7,678 bases of DNA from Nocardioidaceae bacterium (GCA_013693815.1 CP059259.1:839931-847608); one strand, 5' to 3'; shown: positions 1 through 6,496, counted from the first letter of the stretch. The notes: generated from the sequence alone by a model not told the origin. Numbers and translations are program-made.

Positions 1-604
1 GCGCATTGCCGAGCGTCTCCACCAAAGCGGTCCCACCGTGTCGCAAACGGTCGCTCGGATGGAGCGTGACGGATTGCTCACGATCGAGGGCGATCGTCAC
101 CTGGAGTTGACCCCGGAAGGCGAGCGCCTGGCGACTCGGGTGATGCGTAAGCACAGACTGGCCGAGCGTCTGCTGACCGACGTGATCGGGCTCGAGTGGG
201 AGCTCGTCCACGTGGAGGCATGTCGTTGGGAGCATGTGATGTCGGAGGCGGTGGAGCGCCGACTCGTGGAACTGCTCGAGCACCCTACGGAATCGCCCTA
301 CGGCAACCCGATCCCCGGCTTGAACGAGTTGGGCGAGGTCGACACGGCCGAGCAGTTCATGGAGGGCGTGGAGTCGCTGGCCGAGATCGCCGGAGCCGAC
401 CCGGCTCGGGTGCGGATCCGCCGGATCAGCGAAGAGGTCCAGAAGGACGAAACCGTCATGCTCGCGCTGCGCCGAGTGGGAGCGCTGCCCGACCGCGAGG
501 TCATGGTGACCGCAGGCGCCGAGGGTATTCTCGTCGGCAGCGGAGGCGAGTCGGCCGAGATCGACTACGACGTCGCCCAGCACGTGTTCGTGCGAGTGCT
601 GTAG
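1..604 (+). CDS. ideR: DtxR/IdeR-family metal-dependent transcriptional repressor (5' end outside window)
   Basis: Iron (or manganese) activated DNA-binding repressor of metal uptake genes, acting as a dimer in the cytoplasm. The reading frame is open from base 2, so the gene starts outside the window. Aligning by motif to DtxR numbering, the first visible residue is about 29, so about 28 residues are missing, including the Met10 ligand. Visible parts are the end of the helix-turn-helix with SGPTVSQTV (Ser37, Pro39 and Gln43 equivalents), the dimerisation/metal domain with KHRLAE (His79, Glu83) and HVEACRWEH (His98, Cys102, Glu105, His106), the NPIPG segment, and a C-terminal SH3-like domain with EEVQ matching the Glu172/Gln175 ligands of IdeR. 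All visible metal ligands are intact. Inferred total length is about 228 aa, close to IdeR (about 230). Cys102 fits an IdeR/DtxR iron sensor better than an MntR type, but metal choice is inference. The stop is TAG at 602-604. Confidence 0.9.
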   Translation, partial: RIAERLHQSGPTVSQTVARMERDGLLTIEGDRHLELTPEGERLATRVMRKHRLAERLLTDVIGLEWELVHVEACRWEHVMSEAVERRLVELLEHPTESPYGNPIPGLNELGEVDTAEQFMEGVESLAEIAGADPARVRIRRISEEVQKDETVMLALRRVGALPDREVMVTAGAEGILVGSGGESAEIDYDVAQHVFVRVL

Positions 605-611
605 CGAATGG

Positions 612-627
612 TGGTCGAGTAGCCGCG
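612..627 (+). repeat. Truncated left half of a REP-like palindrome
   Basis: The segment TGGTCGAGTAGCCGCG begins 7 nt after the regulator stop codon. It matches the left arm of the fuller repeat at 635-666 (TGGTCGAGT then a GCCGC stem), but no right arm follows; the next full copy starts 7 nt later. It looks like a remnant of a tandem repeat. This is based on visible similarity only. Confidence 0.5.
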
Positions 628-634
628 TCTAGGC

Positions 635-666
635 TGGTCGAGTGCCGCGTAGCGGCGTATCGAGAC
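635..666 (+). repeat. REP-like palindromic repeat, copy A
   Basis: A 32-nt palindrome with left end TGGTCGAGT, stem GCCGC, loop GTA, stem GCGGC and right end GTATCGAGA. Repeats of this GGTCGAGT...TATCGAGA type are, to my knowledge, scattered between genes in many high-GC actinomycetes. It lies between the convergent ends of the regulator gene and the DUF2277 gene, where a hairpin could also act as a bidirectional transcription end. Confidence 0.75.
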
Positions 667-680
667 TCTGCTGAGGTTGA

Positions 681-713
681 TCTCGATACACGACCTATGG
701 TCGTACTCGATCA
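681..713 (-). repeat. REP-like palindromic repeat, copy B, inverted, with a different stem
   Basis: Read on the minus strand, the ends are TGATCGAGT and GTATCGAGA, nearly the same as copy A, but the inner stem is ACGACC/GGTCGT around an ATA loop instead of GCCGC/GCGGC. The stem stays perfectly paired although its sequence differs. Copies A and B face each other across about 14 nt, and the GTATCGAGA of A is perfectly complementary to the TCTCGATAC of B, so the pair can also fold as one larger hairpin. Copy B overlaps the 3' end of the DUF2277 gene and contains its stop codon. Confidence 0.75.
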
Positions 714-979
714 CCTGAAAAGCGTGCGGCTGATCTGGCCTTGGCCTTTGCAGCCTCGACGTCACGGTTCTTCGGCGTTGCGGTGGTGGTCAGTGAGTCC
801 AGCAGCTTCTGAGTGGCCACCGCGACCTCGTGAACCGCGTGATCGAACGCGTGTTGGTTGATCAACGATGGTTTCGCGGCGCCGCTGACCTTCCGGACGT
901 ATTGCAGGGCAGCGGCGTGCACTTCGTCAGACGTGGCCGGCGGCTCGAAGTTGTTCAACGGCCTGATGTTGCGACACAT
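695..979 (-). CDS. DUF2277 family protein
   Basis: A small conserved protein of unknown function, 94 aa, probably cytoplasmic (no signal peptide or membrane segment seen). The N-terminus MCRNIRPLNNFEPPAT, the AALQYVRKVSG segment and the ending AKAKARSAARF are the hallmarks I recognise for this family. MCRN is the family's usual start, which supports the ATG at 979. The gene begins 4 nt after the stop of the propeller gene on the same strand, so co-transcription and possibly translational coupling are likely; no clear Shine-Dalgarno is seen. Oddity: as I recall the family, proteins normally end soon after the Arg-Phe, but here the frame continues into REP copy B, which encodes the last residues (GDRVRP) and supplies the TAG stop in its hairpin. 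The function cannot be deduced from the sequence. Confidence 0.85.
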   Translation of the reverse strand: MCRNIRPLNNFEPPATSDEVHAAALQYVRKVSGAAKPSLINQHAFDHAVHEVAVATQKLLDSLTTTATPKNRDVEAAKAKARSAARFSGDRVRP

Positions 980-1001
980 CTGGTCAGGTTACGTCGACCA
1001 G
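980..1001 (-). promoter_or_regulatory. Hairpin across the propeller stop / DUF2277 start junction
   Basis: CTGGTC (980-985) and GACCAG (996-1001) form a perfect 6-bp inverted repeat around a 10-nt loop. On the minus strand it covers the propeller stop codon (984-986) and ends immediately before the DUF2277 ATG, where a ribosome binding site would be. It could make DUF2277 translation depend on ribosomes arriving from the upstream gene. A 6-bp repeat may also arise by chance. Confidence 0.3.
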
Positions 1002-3333
1002 ACGAATGGCGTCGCCCACCAGTGCCACTCGATCGCTGTCGACCGGGAGGATCCGCGTGGAGTACCTCGACTGGTAGGTGTCGGTCTTGGTCAGGCTTCC
1101 ATCCGCTCCTACTTCTACCCGCAGGATGTATGAGCCGCCACGAGCCCAGTTCTCCACCGAGGTGAACATCGTGCGGGAACCCGGAAGATAAGTGAAGGCA
1201 TGGGGTTCGTCGGAAGCCATCAGGTAGTCGTTGCGCTTCAGCTTCAGATAGCCGATCTGCTCGGGGTTCCTTAGATCCGACAGGTCGAAGGTTGCGACCT
1301 GCCCACCTGTCGTACGACCGCGCATCGTCGCCGCGGTCCCGATTCCGATCAGCTGATCGCCGCCGATCGGGTGCAGGTAGGAGGAGAAGCCGGGGATCTT
1401 CAGTTCGCCGATCATTTGCGGTGCGGTCGGGTCGGAGAGGTCGATCGTGTAGAGCGGGTCGATCTGGCGGAAGGTCACCAGTACGGCCAGGTCGTCGAAC
1501 CAGCGCACGGACTGGATCTGTTCCCGTGGGCCCAGGTTGCCGACCGATCCGATGCGCACCAGCGAGCCGCTGCCGTCGTCGGTGAGCACGGTGATCCGGT
1601 TGCTGCCACCACGGCCGCTGTCGACGTGGCTGGCCACCCGCAGGTACCCGTCGTGCTCGTCGAAGGACCAGCGGTCCTGCACATAGCCGGGAACCGTGCC
1701 GGAGCCGATGTACTCGGCGTTGGTGTCGGTCAGCTTGAAACCGTAGACCCGGGTCTGTGTCCGATCGATCCAGCGGACCCTTGGTTCGGGGGCCGGGACG
1801 CCGATATCGGAGGTGGGGTCGGGCTCCACGAGCAGCTTGTCCGGGGCCACCGGCTCGTCGATCGTGCCGGGGTCGGTCGCCGCCCCCGGAGCACCAGGCT
1901 CAGTGGAGCCCGTACCTGAACTCTTGCCGGAGCCGGTGTTGCCGTCGACTCCGCCGCCAGAGCTGATGTCGCTGTCGGAAGCCACCGGGGTGTCGGGGTC
2001 GACCGTTGCCCCCGGCTCTATCAGGGCTCTGCGACGGGCTCCGATGCAGGGGAGCCGCCGGCTCGGTGACGACTTCTTCGCCGATGTCCTCAGCGTTGTC
2101 GGTGCCCATGTCATCAGAGCCCATGTCGCTGGAGGCGGTGTCGTCGAGATCATCCTGATCGTTCAAGGGGAGGTCTCGGGCGATCTGGCCCTGTACGTAC
2201 TCGGTGGTCGCGACATAGAGGTGGCCCTGGCTGGAATATGCCTGGGTCGCGTTGGTCGTGATGGTGACCGCCTGGTGTGACTCCGGAGTCGCCGCGGACA
2301 GTGTGACGATGCTCAGGTTGCCCAACTCGGCTTCTTGCCCCATGGCCAAGCGGGTGCCGGCTTCCCCGGCGGTTTCCTTGTCCTGCTTGGGGTGTCGAAC
2401 TTGCTCGCAGTCGACCAGTGGCACCCGTTCGCCACCTTCGAGTTGACCGCCCGGGACCTTGCTCGGCAGCCAGTCGGTGATCGTGGACTCACGCACGATC
2501 TTCTTGTTCATCCGCTCGGCCTGAGCCTCGGTGCGGCGCCGGGTGGGCTGGACGAAGTCGAACTCGGGAAGGCCGGAGGAGAGCACCAGGCGGACCACGT
2601 CGCCGTACTGGCGGGCCTCCACTGCGCGTCCTTCGTAGGTGGTGCGGTCGACCAGCTCGGGGTTCTCCGGGTCGCTGATGTCGAAGGTGAAAAGTTCGGT
2701 GTTGCCGCCCCAGGGGGCCATGACGGTATCGACCAGAGCTCGTCCGCCGTAGTCGAGGGGGACAGGTCCACCGTGGCTCTCGGCGGTGCCGAGCACCAGT
2801 ACCCGGTTGCCGACTAGGAGCAACTGCTCGGGATACACCTTGCGCGGGAATCGGGTACTCGACAGCGTCACGGGCTGATCCCCGGTGATGTCGGTGATCA
2901 CCAGGTCGCGATCGTGGATCCGGACGATGATCGAGCCGTTGGTCTTGGCGAAGTCGGGCTCGTCGACGCCCTGCTCCTGGACATTCGTACCTGTGTCGCT
3001 GGAGGAGACCGCGGAGTCGGGGACCGCTGCCGGTACGGGCGCCGGGACAGGCGCCTTGGCGGTGCCCGCGACTGAATCCTCGGAGACTGCGAAATTGCGG
3101 GCGTAGTACCCATAGCCCCAACCGAAGCCGTACGGGCCGACCAAGGGCAGGGCCTGCTCGACGTACCAGTCGAGGAGCTCGTCGCAATCGGCGAATGCGG
3201 GCAACTGGTCATCTGCGGCCGCGGATGAGGCGGAGAACGGTGTCGGCTTGTCGGTATCGCCGCCTTGGACGATCGGAACGGCCAGTAGTCCGAGAGCGGT
3301 GAGCCCACCGAGGGCGATGAGTGGCTTGCGCAT
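984..3333 (-). pseudogene. Secreted beta-propeller protein (COG4880 / Beta_propel type), reading frame broken in the linker
   Basis: An exported protein with a C-terminal-type beta-propeller distantly related to WD40; substrate unknown. The start is placed at the ATG at 3333 because an N-terminal hydrophobic segment (LIALGGLTALGLLAVPI) follows directly; an upstream ATG at 3384 would add 17 residues and neither has a strong Shine-Dalgarno. Residues 1-428 read in one frame: signal segment, a family motif TNVQEQGVDEPDFAKTNG, and propeller strands up to LYVATTEYVQGQ. An acidic stretch (about 391-425, many Asp/Glu) and a Pro/Gly/Ser/Ala linker follow. The remaining propeller reads in a different frame, with YIGSGTVPGY, FDEHDGYLRVAS, VTFRQIDPLYTIDLSDP and LKIPGFSSYLHPIGG, which are strong family signatures. 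Both halves look well conserved, so the break is recent or a sequencing error. Restoring two bases gives one protein of about 783 aa. The linker, about 125 residues inside the propeller, looks unusually long. DUF2277 follows in the same operon. Confidence 0.85.
2024..2052 (-). other. Double frameshift site in the propeller gene linker
   Basis: On the minus strand the upstream frame reads ...EEVVTEPAAP up to a C4 run (2049-2052). The next nine codons make linker-like sense only in a second frame (PASEPVAEP), up to a C3 run (2024-2026). The rest of the gene is in the third frame (LIEPGATVDPDTP). Adding one C to each run gives the smooth linker EPAAPPASEPVAEPLIEP. Two single-base losses 23-28 nt apart are therefore the simplest reading, though one 2-nt loss or 1-nt gain in this low-complexity segment cannot be excluded. 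Confidence 0.65.
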
Positions 3334-3450
3334 GTGTCTTGGACGCAACGTGCTGGCCAGCGGTTCCCCAGTCTGCGGAATCATCTACGAAATGTCTGTT
3401 TTTCCCTAGGGTGTTAGGGGCCGGGACTTGTCTGGGAGGAGGTCCCCTTG
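3334..3450. promoter_or_regulatory. Divergent promoter region between propeller and transglycosylase genes
   Basis: The two exported-protein genes start back to back here, so promoters for both must lie in or near this 117-nt segment. It includes an AT-richer patch at 3385-3408. A TAGGGT hexamer at 3407-3412 fits the loose actinobacterial -10 pattern TANNNT for the rightward gene, but I see no matching -35 box. No riboswitch-like structure is evident, and the leader is too short for the known large ones. Confidence 0.4.
3437..3442 (+). promoter_or_regulatory. Ribosome binding site of the transglycosylase gene
   Basis: A perfect AGGAGG, 8 nt before the ATG at 3451. A TTG at 3448 is also in frame but would be only 5 nt away, so the ATG is preferred as the start. 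Confidence 0.8.
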
Positions 3451-4272
3451 ATGCGGTTGCACGTGCAGGGTCAGCATGCCCACGTCGTGGGGACTGTCGC
3501 AGTCGCGACCGTTCTTACGGTGAGCGTTGTCGGCTTCGGTGTCAGTGCCATGGCCGAGCCTGTAAGCGCAGCCGTCGCGCCGGTAGCCGCCACGAGCCTG
3601 GTCACGACCCAGGTCGGCCTGTCACAGGCGAACATAGCCAGGACTGTTGAGCCGGTGATGCTCCTTGCCGAGAAGGGCGTGAAGAAGAAGGATGCCCGCG
3701 GCGAGGCGTTCCTCAAGGTCAGCGCCACTGGCAGCAACAACCTCCCGGAAGCGGCCCGCCGCGCGTACCAGACCGCTGCCCGAACGCTTGCTCGCACCAA
3801 GCCGGGTTGTCGGTTGCCGTGGACGCTGCTGGCGGGCATCGGCCGGGTGGAGTCCGACCATGGCCGCTACGGCGGCTCGCAATTGGGCACTGACGGCGTC
3901 GCGCGACCAAAGATCATCGGTATCCCGCTCAATGGGGTAGGGCCGGTCGCGGCGATCCGCGATACCGACAACGGGCGGCTCGACGGGGACAAGGTGTGGG
4001 ATCGGGCTGTCGGACCGATGCAGTTCATCCCCAGCACTTGGGCGGTCGTGGGTGCTGACGGCGACGGAGACGGCAAGCGAGACCCCTTCGACATCGATGA
4101 TGCGGCGTTGGCTGCCGGCAAGTACCTGTGCCACGGCGGCTTCAGTGTCGCGGATTCCGCCGGTGCGGCCCGGGCCGTGTTCAGCTACAACCACTCCGAC
4201 TACTACGTGGCTTTGGTGCTGGCTTTCGAACGGGGCTATCGGACCGGCATCTTCGAACTGCCGCCCCCCTGA
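3451..4272 (+). CDS. Secreted MltB-like lytic murein transglycosylase, C-terminal tail lost by frameshift
   Basis: Cuts the glycan strands of peptidoglycan between MurNAc and GlcNAc, forming 1,6-anhydroMurNAc ends, outside the membrane. The 273-residue product has a hydrophobic export segment at about 12-34 with a possible cleavage after VSAMA (35). The catalytic domain covers about 97-270. It contains the acid/base Glu134 in GRVESDHG, the GPMQFIPSTW motif (189-198), an Asp-rich DGDGDGKRDPFDIDDAAL segment (203-220), and FSYNHSDYYV (244-253) near the end of the domain. These fit the SLT_2 (MltB-like) family common in actinomycetes. Cys120 and Cys227 could form a disulfide. The catalytic domain looks complete. 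The stop TGA at 4270 comes right after a C6 run, and low-complexity coding sequence continues in another frame behind it. An active but tail-less enzyme is therefore expected if the sequence is correct. Confidence 0.88.
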   Translation: MRLHVQGQHAHVVGTVAVATVLTVSVVGFGVSAMAEPVSAAVAPVAATSLVTTQVGLSQANIARTVEPVMLLAEKGVKKKDARGEAFLKVSATGSNNLPEAARRAYQTAARTLARTKPGCRLPWTLLAGIGRVESDHGRYGGSQLGTDGVARPKIIGIPLNGVGPVAAIRDTDNGRLDGDKVWDRAVGPMQFIPSTWAVVGADGDGDGKRDPFDIDDAALAAGKYLCHGGFSVADSAGAARAVFSYNHSDYYVALVLAFERGYRTGIFELPPP

Positions 4273-4521
4273 CCCTGAGTCCGAGCAGGACCCCGACAAC
4301 ACAGGCAACGCAGGGGACAAGGACAAGAAGGGCAAGAAGAAAGACAAGAAAGACGCGAAGCGCGGCGACAAGTTGGGAAAACCCGACAAGCCCGGCCCGA
4401 GCAAGCATCCGAAGCCCGATAAGCCGGATAAGTCACCCAAGCCGCCAGGGGCCGGCGAACCCAGCCCCAGCGAGCCGACTCCTCCAGCGAACCGACGGAT
4501 CCGCCGTCCGATGAGGCCTGA
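4264..4521 (+). other. Detached Lys/Pro-rich C-terminal tail of the transglycosylase (two frameshifts)
   Basis: If the C6 run at 4264-4269 had five Cs, the transglycosylase would read on through PPPDPESEQDPDNTGN into a strongly charged stretch (GDKDKKGKKKDKKDAKRGDK, then repeated KPDKP units) to GEPSPSEPT. Around 4481-4485 a single missing base would then bring the frame back to the original one and give the natural-looking ending SSSEPTDPPSDEA with TGA at 4519-4521. The two shifts cancel, so the repaired protein would be about 356 aa. A basic tail of this kind could hold the enzyme to the anionic cell wall, but that role is inference. Without the second shift the tail frame would run to 4630 through sequence that looks non-coding. 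Confidence 0.7.
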
Positions 4522-4551
4522 TCAACCTGATTTGGTTGCAGATCGGTCACC

Positions 4552-4579
4552 AACCTGCGAAATCCGTGGGTTTTCTCTT
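4552..4579 (+). terminator. Weak possible terminator behind the transglycosylase gene
   Basis: AACCTGC (4552-4558) pairs with GTGGGTT (4566-4572) using two G-T wobbles around a 7-nt loop, followed by the T-rich run TTCTCTT. The stem is weak. The rest of 4522-4654 must hold the promoter of the importer operon, but I see no convincing -35/-10 pair. Confidence 0.3.
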
Positions 4580-4640
4580 CCAAACGGGCAGGATTGCGTG
4601 CAAGTCTTCAGGACGCCCATAGGGGGCTGATCCGAACTCG

Positions 4641-4646
4641 AGGGAG
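4641..4646 (+). promoter_or_regulatory. Ribosome binding site of the binding-protein gene
   Basis: AGGGAG, 8 nt before the ATG at 4655. An in-frame GTG at 4646 overlaps this site and so cannot use it, which decides the start in favour of 4655. Confidence 0.7.
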
Positions 4647-4654
4647 TGACCACC

Positions 4655-5584
4655 ATGCGCCGAGCTTTGCTCGCCTTGACCGCCGTTGTCGCCTCCAGCG
4701 TCTTGCTGGCCGCCTGCGGTGACTCAGACGACAACAACCAGACGAGCACCGAAACACCGAGCGGCAACGACAGCGGCACCGGCGCGATCTGTGAGACCAC
4801 GAACGCCACCGGCGACCTGCTGGCCGAGATCTGCGAGAAAGGCGTGATCACGGTCTCGACCGACCCGGCCTACCCGCCGCAGTCCTCACTGGACGCCAAG
4901 ACCGGTGAGTACGAGGGCTTCGACATCGACACCGCCACCGAGATCGCCAAGCGCCTGGGCGTGAACGTTGCCTGGGAGGAGCCCTCCTGGGATGCCATCA
5001 CCGCCGGTGGCTGGAACGGTCGCTGGGATATGAGCGTGGGCTCGATGACACCGACGAACGACCGCCAGGAAGTGCTCTACTTCACCGACCCCTACTACTA
5101 CACGCCGGCAGTGGTCGTGGTTCATGAGGACAACACTTCGGTCCAGGACCTGTCGACCGACCTGGATGGCAAGACCATCGGCGTGTGCAGCGGCTGCACC
5201 TACGACCAGTTCCTGAACAAGGAGCTGGTGATCGACGGATTCACCTTCGACTTCATCATCGACGACGCGACGGTGAAGGGCTACGACACCGACACCACCG
5301 CGCTGCAGGACCTGGCCGTCGGCGATGGCCGCCGGCTGGACGCCGTGATCACCTCCTCCACGACTGCCCAGGGTTACATCAACTCGGGTAAGCCGGTGAA
5401 GATCGTCGGTGACCCGGTGTTCTACGAGCCGCTGGCAGCCGCCTTCGACCGCAGTTCCAGGCTGAATGCCGAGAGCCTGCTCGCGGCCGCCAACGAGGCA
5501 ATCGCCGCGATGCACGCCGACGGGACGCTGTCGGCGATGTCGAAGAAGTGGTACGACGGTCTGGACCTGACGGTTCAAAAGTAG
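4655..5584 (+). CDS. Polar amino acid ABC transporter, substrate-binding lipoprotein (SBP family 3)
   Basis: Captures an amino acid outside the membrane and passes it to the permease encoded next door. The 309-aa product has a lipoprotein signal, MRR plus a hydrophobic stretch and the lipobox LAAC with Cys21 as the lipidated residue. A Ser/Thr/Asp/Asn-rich flexible spacer follows. The family 3 binding domain runs from about 63 to 305, with GVITVSTDPAYPP, YEGFDIDTATEIAKRLGV, a WDMSVGSMTPTNDR segment (Arg137 is the likely alpha-carboxylate ligand) and YFTDPYYYTPA. Cys46 and Cys60 flank the start of the domain and may pair. An unusual CSGC (178-181) sits in the strand-turn after DLDGKTIGV, where relatives usually carry a small polar or Gly/Thr residue. 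The ligand (Glu/Gln, Arg, His, cystine) cannot be told from the sequence. It is the first gene of a three-gene operon; the permease starts 6 nt downstream. Confidence 0.92.
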   Translation: MRRALLALTAVVASSVLLAACGDSDDNNQTSTETPSGNDSGTGAICETTNATGDLLAEICEKGVITVSTDPAYPPQSSLDAKTGEYEGFDIDTATEIAKRLGVNVAWEEPSWDAITAGGWNGRWDMSVGSMTPTNDRQEVLYFTDPYYYTPAVVVVHEDNTSVQDLSTDLDGKTIGVCSGCTYDQFLNKELVIDGFTFDFIIDDATVKGYDTDTTALQDLAVGDGRRLDAVITSSTTAQGYINSGKPVKIVGDPVFYEPLAAAFDRSSRLNAESLLAAANEAIAAMHADGTLSAMSKKWYDGLDLTVQK

Positions 5585-5590
5585 TCCACT

Positions 5591-6496
5591 ATGACAGTGG
5601 AAACTCCGGACTGGCGAGAGCGGCTCGCTCTCGCCAGCGCCCGAGTTCCCTTTCGTCTGAAGGTCAGTGTCGTCTGGGGCGTTCTCTTCGCCCTGGTCGC
5701 GCTGTTCTTCGCATTGGCCGCTTTCGACACCGACTGGATGGGCGAGAACTTCGGGTTCATCGCCAAAGGCATTCGCTACACGCTGCAGATGGCCGTCGGC
5801 GGCATCGTCCTGGCGGTGTTCCTCGCGCTGCTCGGAGCACTGGGAAGACTCTCCAGAAACCCCGTTTCCTATGGCGTCTCGGGTTTCTACGTGTCGTTCT
5901 TCCGCGGCACTCCGCTGATCGTCCAGATGTTCTTGATCTACATGGCATTGCCCCAGATCGGGAACAACCTCGTCGATCGGTTCCCTGGGCTGGGCACGGG
6001 ATTCGCCGATGCCTGGGCGCTGTCGGCGCTGCAAGCCGGCATCTTGGCTCTGGGGCTCAACTACGGCGCGTACATGACCGAGATATTCCGAGCCGGGATC
6101 CAGTCCGTCGCCCACGGACAGGGCGAGGCAGCAGATGCGCTCGGGATGCGCTACTGGACCAAGATGCGCAAGGTCGTGCTCCCGCAGGCCATGAGGGTCA
6201 TCATTCCGCCCACCGGCAACGAGTTCATCGCGATGATGAAGGACACCGCGCTGGTGTCGTTCCTCGGCGTCACCGTCGACAGCAGCGAGATCTTCCGGCG
6301 CGCGCAATTGGTGGGTAAGGCCGACTTCAAGAACCTGGAGGCCTACGTCCTCGCGGCGGCCCTGTACTGGGCGTTGACCGCGATCTTCTCCTACTTCCAG
6401 CGCAGGTTGGAGAAGCGGCTCGAGGCGGGTTACGTGCGCGACGCCAAGAGCGGCAGATTCACTGTCCCTGCGCCCGGCGGTGGTCACAATGTCTGA
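5591..6496 (+). CDS. Polar amino acid ABC transporter, permease (HisM/GlnP type)
   Basis: Membrane channel subunit of the importer, 301 aa. After a polar N-terminus (1-22), hydrophobic segments are seen at about 26-44, 61-86, 98-121, 147-160 and 252-268, with further membrane sequence around 200-230. The family signature FRGTPLIVQ is at 104-112. The cytoplasmic EAA loop that contacts the ATPase is clear at about 178-199 (GEAADALGM...KVVLPQAMR). The N-terminal extension before the first membrane segment and a C-terminal charged tail (about 270-301) make it longer than single-domain GlnP or HisM proteins (about 220-240 aa); this length is common in actinobacterial homologues as far as I know. 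No Shine-Dalgarno is visible before the ATG, so translation probably depends on ribosomes ending the upstream gene 6 nt away. A single permease gene suggests a homodimeric channel. Confidence 0.93.
   Translation: MTVETPDWRERLALASARVPFRLKVSVVWGVLFALVALFFALAAFDTDWMGENFGFIAKGIRYTLQMAVGGIVLAVFLALLGALGRLSRNPVSYGVSGFYVSFFRGTPLIVQMFLIYMALPQIGNNLVDRFPGLGTGFADAWALSALQAGILALGLNYGAYMTEIFRAGIQSVAHGQGEAADALGMRYWTKMRKVVLPQAMRVIIPPTGNEFIAMMKDTALVSFLGVTVDSSEIFRRAQLVGKADFKNLEAYVLAAALYWALTAIFSYFQRRLEKRLEAGYVRDAKSGRFTVPAPGGGHNV

Noticed and set aside
612..713. CRISPR array or transposon end
   Set aside because: There are only two to three copies in mixed orientation with no regular spacers, and no transposase is encoded nearby; palindromic REP-like elements explain it.
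196..861. A 221-codon plus-strand frame running from the regulator gene across the repeats
   Set aside because: It overlaps the conserved regulator in another frame, is Arg/Gly-rich without motifs, and crosses the REP cluster.
2024..2052. Programmed ribosomal frameshifting in the propeller gene
   Set aside because: It would need two events within about 10 codons and no slippery heptamer or clear downstream pseudoknot is seen; indels at C runs explain it more simply.
1371..2280. Plus-strand open frames of 155-182 codons opposite the propeller gene
   Set aside because: They mirror the propeller coding frame and its repetitive linker, and have no family signature or ribosome site.
3385..3436. 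A riboswitch upstream of the transglycosylase gene (such as the c-di-AMP class seen before some wall hydrolase genes)
   Set aside because: The leader is only about 50 nt and shows none of the conserved blocks or paired arms.
4484..4630. Continuation of the transglycosylase tail frame to a stop at 4630
   Set aside because: After SEPTPPA the residues lose the Pro/Lys/Asp bias and resemble random translation, while the alternative frame gives a clean SSSEPTDPPSDEA ending at 4521.
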